A stretch of 64,000 nt of DNA, taken from NCBI RefSeq assembly GCF_019042655.1, contig NZ_JAHPZO010000003.1, positions 62,001 through 126,000 on the forward strand. The letters are read 5' to 3'. Below, piece by piece: positions 47,655-56,714 of this stretch. The notes beneath the pieces are model-generated. The model was not told the DNA's origin and made no database searches. It saw nothing but the letters and a program-made list of their open reading frames with translations. A program made the position numbers and the translations under genes. This stretch comes from Planococcus sp. CP5-4_YE. Lineage in GTDB: Bacteria > Bacillota > Bacilli > Bacillales_A > Planococcaceae. The first letter of the stretch is position 1. Every line of letters starts with the position of its first letter.

Positions 47655-48095
47655 TCATCCTTTCTGTTGTCGAAGCAAGAGCGATTGTAGCCCTAGCCGG
47701 TAAACGTCCTTGCCGAATCCGGCAATTTGCCCCGTAGCTACCGGCGCAATATGTGAATGGTGGCGGAACTCTTCACGAGCATGGATATTGGAAATATGTA
47801 CTTCAACGACAGGCACTTGCACCGATGCGATGGCGTCGCGTATCGCGATGCTTGTATGCGTATAGGCACCGGCATTTAACACAATGCCCGACACTGCATC
47901 ATCGTCCGCATCATGAATCCAGTCGATCAGTTCACCTTCGTGGTTGGACTGCCGACAGATCAATTCAAAGCCTTCACTTTGTGCGAATTCCGATAGCTCC
48001 TGCTCCAGCTCTTGCAAAGTAAAACTGCCATACACTTGTTTTTCACGTTTACCGAGACGGTTTAAATTGGGACCGTTCAACACCAAGGCTCTCAT
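47655..48095 (-). CDS. aroQ: Type II 3-dehydroquinate dehydratase
   Basis: A 146-aa dodecameric enzyme of the shikimate pathway. Signatures are LNGPNLNRLGKREKQVYG (catalytic Arg and Tyr), RQSNHEGELIDWIH, LNAGAYTHTSIAIRDA and VEVHISNIHAREEFRH (catalytic His). It leads the aroQ-yqhT-efp unit and adds to the shikimate genes with aroK at 56 kb. Confidence 0.95.
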   Translation of the reverse strand: MRALVLNGPNLNRLGKREKQVYGSFTLQELEQELSEFAQSEGFELICRQSNHEGELIDWIHDADDDAVSGIVLNAGAYTHTSIAIRDAIASVQVPVVEVHISNIHAREEFRHHSHIAPVATGQIAGFGKDVYRLGLQSLLLRQQKG

Positions 48096-48185
48096 GCTCT
48101 TGCACCCCTTTCTTGACTTTCCTTTTCCATTTTAGCATACGTTCAATTAGCAGCAAGCCAGAAGCCGGGAACATGCTTGCATACA

Positions 48186-48216
48186 AAAGCGGAAGCCAAA
48201 TTGGCTTCCGCTTTTT
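48186..48216. terminator. Terminator of nrdJ
   Basis: Perfect 14-bp arms AAAGCGGAAGCCAA / TTGGCTTCCGCTTT with one loop base and T/A-rich flanks, 42 bp beyond the nrdJ stop. Confidence 0.85.
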
Positions 48217-48257
48217 GTTAACTGGAGAACGTCCCTCCGGCTATGTGATATTTTCTG

Positions 48258-50816
48258 TTACAGTCCGCATTTCAATTGCGCTGCACAGTTCGTGCAGGTG
48301 TTGCATCCGCCCATTTCTTCCACAGTTCCTTTGCGGCAGACAGGGCAGGTATTGCCTACTTCTGAACCGATCGTGACATTGGTAGAGCGCAAGTCCTGGA
48401 TCGTATCGATCAAGACGACCGGGCGCTTGCCAGTGTCTTCTTCCTTGTGGTCTTCTTCAAATGTATTGTCTTCAGCCTTCAAAGTCAGCACTTGCGAATC
48501 ACGACTGCCGTCCACGTAGACTGTGCCGCCTTTGGCACCGCCTTTGTAAAGGCGCTCATAGACACCTTCAACCTGTTCAACCGTATAGCCTTTTGGCGCA
48601 TTGACCGTTTTCGAGATTGAGGAATCGATCCAGCGCTGGATGATGCATTGCACATCAGCATGCGCTTCAGGGGCAAGATCCATCGAAGTGACAAACGCTT
48701 TCGGCAAATTGTCTTCTTCTGCATCCGGGTTGTTTTTCAAGTATTCACGGACGATATCCGCTTTTACTTCGATAAATTTCCCGAGGCGCCCGCTGCGGTA
48801 ATACGTGAAGGAATAATATGGTTCCAAGCCTGTCGATACGCCAACCATCGTCCCAGTCGAGCCTGTCGGCGCAACCGTCAATAGATGGGAGTTGCGGATC
48901 CCTTTGTCGAGCACCGCTTGGCGAATTTCTTCCGGCATGCCTTGCATAAAGCCAGTTTCGGTAAATGCGTGGCGCAGCTTTTCGGTCTCTGCATCTGTTT
49001 CGCCGACGAGGAACGGGAAGCTGCCGCGTTCTTCAGCGAGCTCTGTAGAAGCTTCGTAAGCTGCGACTGCAATCGTCTTGAAAATCTCATCGACCAGCTC
49101 GTTGCCTTCTGGAGAGCCGTATTCACGGTCCGAATAGATAAGCAAATCGGCAAGGCCCATGACGCCAAGGCCTACACGGCGTTCGCCGAGTGCCTGGATG
49201 CGGTTGTCTTCCAGGAAATAAGGAGTTGCATCGATGACGTTGTCTTGCATGCGCACTCCTACGCGCACCGTTTCTTTGAGGGCTTCAAAATCGACTTGCT
49301 TCGTTTTCGGGTCAGCAAAGCGTGCCAAGTTGACAGCCGCCAAGTTGCACACGGAATAAGGCGCCAGCGGTTGTTCGCCGCACGGGTTCGTCGCCACGAC
49401 TTTTTGCCCGTATGCAGTGGCATTCGTTTTTTCATTGGCGTTATCGATGAAGAAAATGCCGGGTTCTGCGGAATATGTCGCACACACATTGATCAAGTTC
49501 CAAAGTTCGCGAGCTTTAATCACGCGGTATGTCCGGACTTTATGACCCATTTTTTCCCAATCGCGGACATCGCCGATCTTATGCCACTCTGCGTTATAAT
49601 TTGCCATCTCTTCTTTTGAATACGATTCTACTGCCGGGAAGCGCAATTCGAAATCTTCGTCTTTTTCGACTGCTTCCATGAAGTCTTTCGTCAAAGTGAC
49701 GGAAATATTGGCGCCGGTAAGGAATTCTTCATTATGGACAGAGAACGTGCCGCCATCGCGCAGTTTCGCTTCAGCGTCGCGCATGATTTTTTCGTTGAAT
49801 CCACCCATGCCCGGGATCGTCCGGTAGTTAAGCAAACCTTGGTACATTGCTTCTTCCTGCTCAGTTAAAGGTTTGAATTTCAATTTATCATTCGCTAGGC
49901 GTTTTATCGTTTCGTCTTCAGTGTTTTCGATCAAGTAACGCAAAATACGCGGGTTTTGCATTTTGGAAATGATGAATTCCGCGATATCCGGATGCCAGTC
50001 TGCAAGCATGATCATCTGGGCGCCGCGGCGTGAACCACCCTGTTCAACTAGATGGGTCAGTTTTGCGATATCATCGAGCCATGAAACAGAACCCGATGAT
50101 TTGCCGTTGACACCACGAGCTAGCGTATTACGCGGGCGAAGTGTCGATCCGTTCGTCCCGACACCGCCTCCGCGGCTCATGATTTCCATCACTTGCTTGC
50201 GGTGATCTGAGATGCCCTCGCGCGAATCGGCGACAAACGGCATAACGTAGCAGTTGAAATACGTGACATCGGTGTCAGCTCCGGCTCCATACAATACACG
50301 GCCGGCTGGAACGAAATTCAAATTGACAAGCTGATCGTAGAATTTCGTAAACCATTCGCTTTGCTTTTCAGGAGTTTTCTCGACTGCAGAAAGCCCGGTG
50401 GCATTGCGCTTGGCGATTTGCTCATAAAATACTTCAAGCGGCTTTTCGATGACATCGATCGGCCGGTTGACAATGCCTTGCTCCACTTCTTGTGGGTTGT
50501 CGATGGCACTGCGGTAATCTTCTTCAATCCAGACACGCGCTTTGTTCGCATCTTGGTCGATCGAGACGATATAGCCGAGGCCGCGCGCTGGAAATTTCGG
50601 GTCTTCTTTGACCGTCAATACAACGAAATCACCAGGCTTTAACGTACGTTTGGCTGTATCCTTGAACGAATAGCGGTCGATCATGACCAGGCGGGATACG
50701 CCTTTATGGGTCTTCTTCATGTCCTTCGTTACCGCGTGGACTTGCGGAAATGCTTCAATGTCTTTGTTCAGGGACTCGACGTTTAATGTATATTCGGATT
50801 GTGTGGCGGATACCAT
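48258..50816 (-). CDS. nrdJ: Adenosylcobalamin-dependent (class II) ribonucleotide reductase
   Basis: An 852-aa single-chain enzyme that reduces ribonucleotides to deoxyribonucleotides using B12 to generate the thiyl radical, independent of oxygen. It has an N-terminal ~100-residue extension, then the RNR barrel: VTYFNCYVMPF (first redox Cys), MSRGGGVG, ATNPCGEQPLAPYSVCNLAAV (finger-loop radical Cys and second Cys), and APTGSTGTMVGVSTGLEP. The tail has Cys pairs TCPVCRKG and CNTCTNC likely for thioredoxin regeneration or zinc. The ATG at 50816 follows AAAGGAGG. Two NrdR-like boxes overlap its promoter. With mutAB this makes two B12-dependent systems in the window. Confidence 0.95.
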   Translation of the reverse strand: MVSATQSEYTLNVESLNKDIEAFPQVHAVTKDMKKTHKGVSRLVMIDRYSFKDTAKRTLKPGDFVVLTVKEDPKFPARGLGYIVSIDQDANKARVWIEEDYRSAIDNPQEVEQGIVNRPIDVIEKPLEVFYEQIAKRNATGLSAVEKTPEKQSEWFTKFYDQLVNLNFVPAGRVLYGAGADTDVTYFNCYVMPFVADSREGISDHRKQVMEIMSRGGGVGTNGSTLRPRNTLARGVNGKSSGSVSWLDDIAKLTHLVEQGGSRRGAQMIMLADWHPDIAEFIISKMQNPRILRYLIENTEDETIKRLANDKLKFKPLTEQEEAMYQGLLNYRTIPGMGGFNEKIMRDAEAKLRDGGTFSVHNEEFLTGANISVTLTKDFMEAVEKDEDFELRFPAVESYSKEEMANYNAEWHKIGDVRDWEKMGHKVRTYRVIKARELWNLINVCATYSAEPGIFFIDNANEKTNATAYGQKVVATNPCGEQPLAPYSVCNLAAVNLARFADPKTKQVDFEALKETVRVGVRMQDNVIDATPYFLEDNRIQALGERRVGLGVMGLADLLIYSDREYGSPEGNELVDEIFKTIAVAAYEASTELAEERGSFPFLVGETDAETEKLRHAFTETGFMQGMPEEIRQAVLDKGIRNSHLLTVAPTGSTGTMVGVSTGLEPYYSFTYYRSGRLGKFIEVKADIVREYLKNNPDAEEDNLPKAFVTSMDLAPEAHADVQCIIQRWIDSSISKTVNAPKGYTVEQVEGVYERLYKGGAKGGTVYVDGSRDSQVLTLKAEDNTFEEDHKEEDTGKRPVVLIDTIQDLRSTNVTIGSEVGNTCPVCRKGTVEEMGGCNTCTNCAAQLKCGL

Positions 50817-50849
50817 TTGACAAATCCTCCTTTATATTATATGGAGTAA

Positions 50850-50908
50850 ACACTATATATAGTATTATTACAATTCCCATGATACTATATGTTGAAACTC
50901 GGTCGCAA
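50850..50908 (-). promoter_or_regulatory. nrdJ promoter with paired NrdR boxes
   Basis: Box 1 (50850-50865, ACACTATATATAGTAT) closely fits the NrdR consensus ACACWATATMTWGTG. Box 2 (50882-50897, core ACTATATGTTG) is weaker. The boxes are 32 bp apart, three helical turns, the usual NrdR spacing. Box 2 lies between a minus-strand -35 TTGCGA (50903-50908) and -10 TATCAT (50879-50884), 18-bp spacer. The array suggests NrdR repression of nrdJ. The remaining 50909-51150 contains no gene I can identify. Confidence 0.65.
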
Positions 50909-51150
50909 TAACATTTTTCTGATGGAAAATTTGCTCCACTAGATAACCGAGCAGCAGCAAGGGTTCGACGTTTTGCCGTTCGTTAAAATGAGACGAAAGA
51001 CACGTATGTTCGCATAAATCAGCGCAAAAATCGATTTAATTCTCGGTTGAAAGGACTTGACAACTGAAAGTGCTGCCACCGTAAGCTCTCTGCCCCCCCC
51101 AGGATTCACAGGATTGCCTCTGATTTGCCCCGATTACTGTAACATAGCCA

Positions 51151-51180
51151 TTGAATATCCGTCACCTTATCTCTTATAAT
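51151..51180 (+). promoter_or_regulatory. Sigma-A promoter of the rhodanese-like gene
   Basis: TTGAAT (51151-51156), 18-bp spacer, consensus TATAAT (51175-51180), 27 bp above the GTG start. Confidence 0.7.
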
Positions 51181-51207
51181 GGGTAAGTATAGAAAGGGGC
51201 AAGAACA

Positions 51208-51588
51208 GTGGAATTATTGTATATCACATTGGGTGTCGTCATCGCCATCCTCATTTTTGCGGTCGTCTCCTTCCTGCGCATCCGTAAAGCAGTCACCGAT
51301 CTAAACCAGGAAGAATTCATCCAAGGCTACCGAAAAGCGCAGCTCATCGATGTACGGGAACCAAAAGATTTCGCAGCCGGCCATATTCTCGGGGCGCGCA
51401 ATATCCCGCAATCGCAATTGCGCCAGCGCTATAAGGAAATCCGCGCTGACAAACCGGTCTATCTGTATGACCAAAACGGGGCAAGAAGCGGACGCGTTGC
51501 ATTGTTCCTGAAGAAAAAAGGCTACGAGCAGTTGTTCCAACTGCAGGGCGGCTTTAAGAAATGGACAGGCAAAATCAAATCCAAATAA
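51208..51588 (+). CDS. yqhL: Membrane-anchored rhodanese-like protein (YqhL family)
   Basis: A 126-aa protein with one N-terminal transmembrane helix (LLYITLGVVIAILIFAVVSF) and a cytoplasmic rhodanese domain (~35-125, LIDVREPKDFAAGHILGARN, QGGFKKWTGKI). The active-site loop, normally C-x-x-G-x-R, reads DQNGAR: the catalytic cysteine is Asp88 (GAC at 51469-51471). Sulfur transfer is therefore unlikely and a binding or regulatory role is more plausible. GTG start with AAAGGGG 8 bases above. It is divergent from nrdJ and convergent with gcvPB, as B. subtilis yqhL is near gcv. Confidence 0.88.
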   Translation: MELLYITLGVVIAILIFAVVSFLRIRKAVTDLNQEEFIQGYRKAQLIDVREPKDFAAGHILGARNIPQSQLRQRYKEIRADKPVYLYDQNGARSGRVALFLKKKGYEQLFQLQGGFKKWTGKIKSK

Positions 51589-51590
51589 TC

Positions 51591-51624
51591 AAAAACCCAG
51601 AAGCATTTGCTTCTGGGTTTTTTT
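51591..51624. terminator. Bidirectional terminator between yqhL and gcvPB
   Basis: Stem AAAACCCAGAAGCA / TGCTTCTGGGTTTT with a short TT loop and a T7 tract on the plus strand, A5 on the other side. Confidence 0.88.
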
Positions 51625-51625
51625 G

Positions 51626-53098
51626 TCATTCGCTGTCTGTCGGTTTCTGGTAACGGAGCACCGGCTTACGTGCGGCTTTCGTTTCATCAAGTCTATTGAT
51701 GACTGTCGTATGCGGCGCATTTTGGACGATCTCCGGATTTTCTTCCACTTCACGCGAAATTTGGATCATTGCATCGATAAAGTCATCGAGCGTTTCTTTC
51801 GATTCCGTCTCGGTCGGCTCAATCATCATGCCTTCTTCCACGTTGAGTGGGAAGTAAATTGTCGGCGGATGGTAACCGAAGTCGAGCAGACGCTTCGCCA
51901 TATCAAGTGTTCTGACGCCGAGTTTCTTCTGGCGGCGGCCGCTCAACACGAATTCGTGCTTGCAATGGCGATCATATGGCAAATCGAAATGAGGCGCGAG
52001 CCTTCTCATCATATAGTTGGCATTCAAGACGGCGTATTCAGTCACTTTCTTCAAGCCGTCAGGACCCATCGTACGGATATACGTATAAGCACGTACATTG
52101 ATGCCGAAGTTTCCGTAGAACGGCTTGACGCGCCCGATCGATTCAGGACGGTTGTAATCGAATGTAAAGCCTTCATCGGTCTTGATAAGGATCGGCTTTG
52201 GCAAGTACGGGATAAGGTCCGCTTGGACACCGACTGGGCCCGATCCTGGGCCGCCACCGCCGTGTGGGCCGGTGAAGGTTTTGTGCAAGTTCAAATGGAC
52301 GACGTCAAAGCCCATGTCGCCAGGGCGTGCTTTCGACATGACAGCGTTCAAATTCGCACCGTCGTAATACAGCTTGCCACCGACTTTATGGATAATCGAG
52401 GCCATTTCCAGGATATCTTCTTCGAAAAGGCCAAGCGTGTTCGGGTTCGTCAACATGAGTGCCGCTGTGTCGTCGCCTACCACGCGCTTCAAGTCTTCTA
52501 AGTCGACCAATCCATGCTCGTTCGATTTCACGGTCACCGTCTCAAATCCAGCGACCGTTGCAGAGGCCGGGTTTGTTCCGTGTGCAGAATCCGGCACGAT
52601 GACTTTTGTGCGCTTGAAATCACCGTTCGCTTCGTGGAAAGCGCGGATCATCATAAGGCCTGTCCATTCACCGTGTGCGCCTGCAGCCGGCTGAAGGGTC
52701 ACTTCGTCCATGCCAGTAATTTCCTTCAAGTGTTCCTGGAGGTCGTACATCAATTCCATCGCACCTTGGACAGTCGATTCTTCCTGCAGCGGGTGGATAT
52801 TCGCGAATCCGGAGTAACGGGCAACGGATTCGTTGATTTTTGGATTGTATTTCATTGTGCATGAGCCGAGCGGGTAGAATCCGGAATCGACACCGTGGTT
52901 GCGTTTTGAAAGCGCAGTGTAATGACGCATGATGTCGAGTTCCGAGACTTCTGGCAATTCGGCAAACTCTTCGCGCACTAGATCTTGGCCGAGCAATTCA
53001 GTCAAATCCACTTCCGGCACATCAAGTTCCGGCAAGCTGTAGCCGACACGGCCTTGTTTGGTCATTTCAAAAATGAGTGGCTGGTTGTCTTTATGCAT
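51626..53098 (-). CDS. gcvPB: Glycine dehydrogenase (decarboxylating) subunit 2
   Basis: A 490-aa C-terminal half of split P-protein, carrying the PLP site: [20 protein letters not shown] contains the Schiff-base lysine. It decarboxylates glycine and passes the aminomethyl group to the H-protein. The frame extends 11 codons upstream to a TTG inside gcvPA, but ATG 53098 has CGGAGG 6 bases above and gives the usual [12 protein letters not shown] start. It overlaps the gcvPA end by 8 bp. Confidence 0.96.
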   Translation of the reverse strand: MHKDNQPLIFEMTKQGRVGYSLPELDVPEVDLTELLGQDLVREEFAELPEVSELDIMRHYTALSKRNHGVDSGFYPLGSCTMKYNPKINESVARYSGFANIHPLQEESTVQGAMELMYDLQEHLKEITGMDEVTLQPAAGAHGEWTGLMMIRAFHEANGDFKRTKVIVPDSAHGTNPASATVAGFETVTVKSNEHGLVDLEDLKRVVGDDTAALMLTNPNTLGLFEEDILEMASIIHKVGGKLYYDGANLNAVMSKARPGDMGFDVVHLNLHKTFTGPHGGGGPGSGPVGVQADLIPYLPKPILIKTDEGFTFDYNRPESIGRVKPFYGNFGINVRAYTYIRTMGPDGLKKVTEYAVLNANYMMRRLAPHFDLPYDRHCKHEFVLSGRRQKKLGVRTLDMAKRLLDFGYHPPTIYFPLNVEEGMMIEPTETESKETLDDFIDAMIQISREVEENPEIVQNAPHTTVINRLDETKAARKPVLRYQKPTDSE

Positions 53099-54461
53099 GG
53101 GAAGCCTCCGTTTCTCGCACGAATGCGTCAATTACTTGTACAAATGCGTCAATTTCTTCTTTAGAACGCTGCTCAGTAACTGCAATCAGCATATGCCCTT
53201 GCAATTCATCGTAGCTTAAGCCGAGGTCATAACCGCCAATCATGCCCTTTTCAAACAAGGCTGCGTTCAATTCCTTGACCGATGGGCCGACTTTGACGGT
53301 AATTTCGTTGAAATGGGCGCCGTCGAATGCAATTTCAAGACCGGATTTCTTCAGCTGTTGCTTCATGTATTGTGTCTTAGCGATATTCTGCATCGCGATT
53401 TCCTTCGCGCCTTCCTTGCCGAGCGCCGTCATGGCGACAGAAGCTGCCAAGGCATTTAACGCTTGGTTCGAGCAGATATTCGACGTCGCTTTATCGCGGC
53501 GGATATGCTGTTCGCGCGCTTGCAAAGTCAAAACAAAGCCCCGTCTGCCCTCGTCATCTGTCGTTTCGCCGACAAGACGTCCTGGGACTTTGCGCATTAA
53601 TTTCTGCGTTACGGCGAAATAGCCGCAATGAGGCCCGCCGAATGCTTCAGGAATGCCGAACGGCTGTGCATCGCCGACTGTAATATCTGCACCAAATTTA
53701 CCTGGAGGCGTAAGTGCACCAAGTGACAGCGGATTGGATGACACCGTGAACAAAGCGCCTGCTTCGTGAACGATTGGTTCGAGCTCCTTTAAATTTTCTA
53801 CTTGGCCGAAAAAGTTCGGGTATTGAACCATGACGGTCGCGGTATTTTCATCGACCATTTCCTTCAAAGCATCGATATCCGTACGGCCGTCTTTAAGCGG
53901 AACCTCCACAACATCGATGGACTGGCCGAGTGCATAAGTGCGGACCACGTCTCTCGATTCGGGATGGACAGCGCCGGAAACGAGGATTTTTTTGCGGCGT
54001 GTCTGACCGGCTGCAAGCATTCCCGCTTCTGCGAGCGCTGTGCCGCCGTCGTACATGGAAGAGTTCGCGATATCCATGCCGGTGAGTTCAGCGATCATCG
54101 TCTGGAACTCAAAGATCGCCTGTAACTCCCCTTGCGAGATTTCCGGCTGGTAAGGCGTATAGGCTGTGTAAAATTCAGAGCGGGAGATGACGTGATCGAC
54201 AATGATCGGTTTGTAATGATCATAAACACCTGCGCCTAAAAAAGAGGCGTAACGGACGGAATCCGCGTTCTTGCCGGCGAGTTGAGCCAACTCTTTTGTC
54301 AGGGCCGATTCGGATTTTGCAGGCTTGATGTCGTATTCGCCTTTGAAGCGTACTTTTTCAGGAATATCCGAAAATAATTCGTCGATCGATTGGACGCCGA
54401 TTGTCTCGAGCATATCTTTTTCATCTTGGGAAGTCATTGGTAGATAGCGATGTTTCATCAT
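53091..54461 (-). CDS. gcvPA: Glycine dehydrogenase (decarboxylating) subunit 1
   Basis: A 456-aa N-terminal half of the split glycine decarboxylase, which pairs with GcvPB and lacks the PLP lysine. It shows [19 protein letters not shown] at the start, [35 protein letters not shown] and [10 protein letters not shown]. Two ATGs at the start differ by one codon. It is 24 bp downstream of gcvT. Confidence 0.96.
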   Translation of the reverse strand: MMKHRYLPMTSQDEKDMLETIGVQSIDELFSDIPEKVRFKGEYDIKPAKSESALTKELAQLAGKNADSVRYASFLGAGVYDHYKPIIVDHVISRSEFYTAYTPYQPEISQGELQAIFEFQTMIAELTGMDIANSSMYDGGTALAEAGMLAAGQTRRKKILVSGAVHPESRDVVRTYALGQSIDVVEVPLKDGRTDIDALKEMVDENTATVMVQYPNFFGQVENLKELEPIVHEAGALFTVSSNPLSLGALTPPGKFGADITVGDAQPFGIPEAFGGPHCGYFAVTQKLMRKVPGRLVGETTDDEGRRGFVLTLQAREQHIRRDKATSNICSNQALNALAASVAMTALGKEGAKEIAMQNIAKTQYMKQQLKKSGLEIAFDGAHFNEITVKVGPSVKELNAALFEKGMIGGYDLGLSYDELQGHMLIAVTEQRSKEEIDAFVQVIDAFVRETEASHA

Positions 54462-54485
54462 GTGCAGTCCCCTTCTTTAGTCGGA

Positions 54486-55586
54486 TTATTTAGAGCGTTT
54501 ATAAAATGGCGCTGCGACAATTTGTGCTTTTAGGCGCTTGTTGCGGATTGCTACTTCTACTTCCGTGCCAAGCTCGTTATGGTCAGCATCCAGCAAAGCC
54601 AAGCCGATATTTTTTTTCAATGTCGGCGACTGTGTACCGGTGGTGACTTCGCCGATTTTCACATCATCTTTGTAAACAGTATAGCCGTGGCGCGGAATGC
54701 CCTTATCGATCATTTCGATGCCGACGGATTTGCGCGGAACTCCGGCTTCTTTTTGTTCTGCCAAAGCCTGTTTTCCGATAAAATCGGAATCTTTTTTCAA
54801 TTTGACCGCAAAACCGATTCCGGCTTCGAGCGGTGTGATGTCTTTAGACAATTCTTGCCCGTAAAGCGCAAGACCTGCTTCAAAACGCAGCGTATCGCGG
54901 GCACCTAATCCTGCCGGTACAAGGCCTTGCGATTCACCAGCTTCTAGAATGCGGTCCCATAGAGCCGTGACGGCATCCGGGCTTCCGTAAATTTCAAATC
55001 CATCTTCTCCTGTATAACCGGTACGGGAAACCAATACTTGTTGACCGGCAACTGCTACATTATCCTTGAACCGGAACGGGCGGATCGCCGATAAGTCTTC
55101 TTCTGTCAATGCAGACAATACTTTTTCAGCAAGCGGCCCTTGCAACGCCAGTAAACCGAAGCGGTCCGAGGCATTATCTAGTTCGACTTCGCCGTCGCGA
55201 TGTTTTTGCATCCAATCGAAATCCTTGTCGATATTCGATGCATTGACCACCAGCAAATAGCGCTCGTCTTCTAGTTTATAGACAAGCAGATCGTCAATCG
55301 TGCCGCCGTCTTCATAGCACAAGGCTGTGTATTGCGCTTGCCCGTCTTGAAGCTTTGATACATCATTGGTCAGCAATTTCTGCAAATAAGCCAGGCTGTC
55401 CGGGCCTGAGACGAATATTTCGCCCATATGGGAGACATCAAATAATCCTGCCTTAGTGCGGACTGCTTCATGCTCGTCCTTGATGGAAGAAAATTGCACC
55501 GGCAATTCCCATCCGCCGAAATCGATCGTTTTGCCGCCGTAGCGGGCATACGAGTCAAACAAAGGTGTTCGCTTCAATTGTCCCAA
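54486..55586 (-). CDS. gcvT: Aminomethyltransferase (glycine cleavage T protein)
   Basis: A 366-aa folate-dependent enzyme that releases ammonia and transfers the methylene group from the H-protein to tetrahydrofolate, feeding FolD. Signatures are [54 protein letters not shown] and [21 protein letters not shown] (catalytic Asp region). It heads the gcvT-gcvPA-gcvPB operon directly below the glycine riboswitch. Confidence 0.97.
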   Translation of the reverse strand: MGQLKRTPLFDSYARYGGKTIDFGGWELPVQFSSIKDEHEAVRTKAGLFDVSHMGEIFVSGPDSLAYLQKLLTNDVSKLQDGQAQYTALCYEDGGTIDDLLVYKLEDERYLLVVNASNIDKDFDWMQKHRDGEVELDNASDRFGLLALQGPLAEKVLSALTEEDLSAIRPFRFKDNVAVAGQQVLVSRTGYTGEDGFEIYGSPDAVTALWDRILEAGESQGLVPAGLGARDTLRFEAGLALYGQELSKDITPLEAGIGFAVKLKKDSDFIGKQALAEQKEAGVPRKSVGIEMIDKGIPRHGYTVYKDDVKIGEVTTGTQSPTLKKNIGLALLDADHNELGTEVEVAIRNKRLKAQIVAAPFYKRSK

Positions 55587-55630
55587 TCTTATTCCCTCCT
55601 GTTTTCAAAGTACGCATTTCAAAGCACACA

Positions 55631-55676
55631 AAAAGGACAGAAAATCCCCTTTACATAAAAGGGAATTCTCTGTCCT
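55631..55676 (-). terminator. Expression-platform terminator of the glycine riboswitch
   Basis: Minus-strand AGGACAGAGAATTCCC pairs with GGGGATTTTCTGTCCT, followed by T5. The 5' arm overlaps the end of aptamer 2, so ligand binding should disrupt it and turn the operon on. Confidence 0.88.
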
Positions 55677-55829
55677 GGCACCTGAAAGTTTACCGTAACG
55701 GCTTTCCTCATCGGTAGCTGCACTTGTCAGCATTCTCCAGAGATGCGTCCTGTACGAGTCTTTTTGCCTGAGAGATTCATGATTGAATCATTTGCTCCTT
55801 CGGCGACGCTACTGCGTTCTCTCCCCGTA
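55677..55829 (-). ncRNA. Tandem glycine riboswitch (gcvT element)
   Basis: Two aptamers in series on the minus strand. Aptamer 1 (~55746-55829) has GGGGAGAG, GCCGAAGGAGCAA and TGAATCTCTCAGGCAAAAAG; the linker and aptamer 2 (~55677-55745) have TCTGGAGAATGCTGAC, ACCGATGAGGAAAGC and AAACTTTCAGGTGCCAGGAC. These are hallmark glycine-aptamer sequences. A possible -10 TATACT lies at 55881-55886. The RNA senses excess glycine to switch on its cleavage genes. Confidence 0.93.
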
Positions 55830-55966
55830 CAATCATCCGCCCAAATCAACGTTGAATTGGTCCATCCCGCTATACAGAATAGTATAACTTCGACTACATC
55901 CTAACATTGAATCAGCGAAAGCGCAATCTTTTTTACCTTATCGACTCAAACACGAATATTCCAAAC

Positions 55967-56491
55967 CTAAACCATCTGATCATTCGTTTTCAAACGTTTA
56001 ACTTGAAATGCAGCATATTGGGTAATTTGCCGCAGCGTGCGGTGTTCGGTTCGGATAGTGATGTGCGCCGTGCGTTTATAATCACGGTAACGCGATTTAT
56101 GGAGAGCTTCAATTTCCTCGCGTGTCGAGCGCCTGACAATCGGGCGGTTTGGATCTTTATGGATGCGCCGCCAGATTTCCTTAAAAGGCGCATCCAGGAA
56201 TAACACAAGCCCCGTTTGGCGCATAAGCCGCTGGTTCACCTTGCGCATCGTGACCCCGCCGCCCGTGGAGACAATACAATGATCCTGTTGCAAATTTTGC
56301 AAAAATTCCGTTTCGAGATTCCTGAAATATTCTTCGCCGAAGCGCTCGAAGATTTCCGGTATCGTCATGCCCATCTGACGGACGATTTCTTTGTCCATAT
56401 CATAATACGGCATTTTCAATAAAAAACTTAGCCTCCTGCCGACCGCACTTTTGCCGCAGCCCATAAAACCGATCAAATATATTCTGTTCAT
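55967..56491 (-). CDS. aroK: Shikimate kinase
   Basis: A 174-aa P-loop kinase that phosphorylates shikimate at the 3-OH. Walker A is GFMGCGKSAVG (~8-18); DMDKEI binds substrate (Asp); STGGGVTMR and RPIVRRSTREEI are the core and lid. The frame opens 15 codons upstream, but ATG 56491 gives the family start MNRIYLIGFMG. Lies just downstream of the comG operon, 19 bp after the comGG-like gene. Confidence 0.92.
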   Translation of the reverse strand: MNRIYLIGFMGCGKSAVGRRLSFLLKMPYYDMDKEIVRQMGMTIPEIFERFGEEYFRNLETEFLQNLQQDHCIVSTGGGVTMRKVNQRLMRQTGLVLFLDAPFKEIWRRIHKDPNRPIVRRSTREEIEALHKSRYRDYKRTAHITIRTEHRTLRQITQYAAFQVKRLKTNDQMV

Positions 56492-56510
56492 TGTTCCCAC
56501 CCGTACTACC

Positions 56511-56714
56511 CTACTCAGGGATTTTATTTTGCCCAATTTCCATCAGTAGTTGTATAGTAGCATTTCTATGAACATTTTCCAAACTATCATAAGTTTGATA
56601 TTCAATCGCATAAAGCAGCACCATATGGGATAACAGCGTCAGTGCGGACAGAAAAAACACAAGAGACAGCGGATAGACTGCGCCGGATTGGCTAGTCGGA
56701 AAGCGAAAGTTCAT
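56511..56714 (-). CDS. comGG: Short ComGG-like competence pseudopilin
   Basis: A 67-aa protein in the comGG position. An N-terminal basic segment leads into a hydrophobic helix (GAVYPLSLVFFLSALTLLSH), as in ComGG, then ~35 residues. B. subtilis ComGG is ~124 aa, so this copy lacks about the C-terminal half. It overlaps comGF by 23 bp. It may be a naturally short form or a truncated one; identity rests on position and the N-terminal helix. Confidence 0.6.
   Translation of the reverse strand: MNFRFPTSQSGAVYPLSLVFFLSALTLLSHMVLLYAIEYQTYDSLENVHRNATIQLLMEIGQNKIPE

Noticed and set aside
48885-49619. 244-codon plus-strand ORF opposite nrdJ
   Set aside because: Mirror frame of nrdJ with no family features or ribosome site.
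50898-51150. Cobalamin riboswitch upstream of nrdJ
   Set aside because: No B12-box (GCCACTG) or AdoCbl core sequence could be aligned; GGTG/CCTG fragments are too short.
51623-52501. 292-codon plus-strand ORF opposite gcvPB
   Set aside because: It is antisense to a well-supported gene, has no ribosome site and has the low-complexity residue use of a codon-mirror frame.
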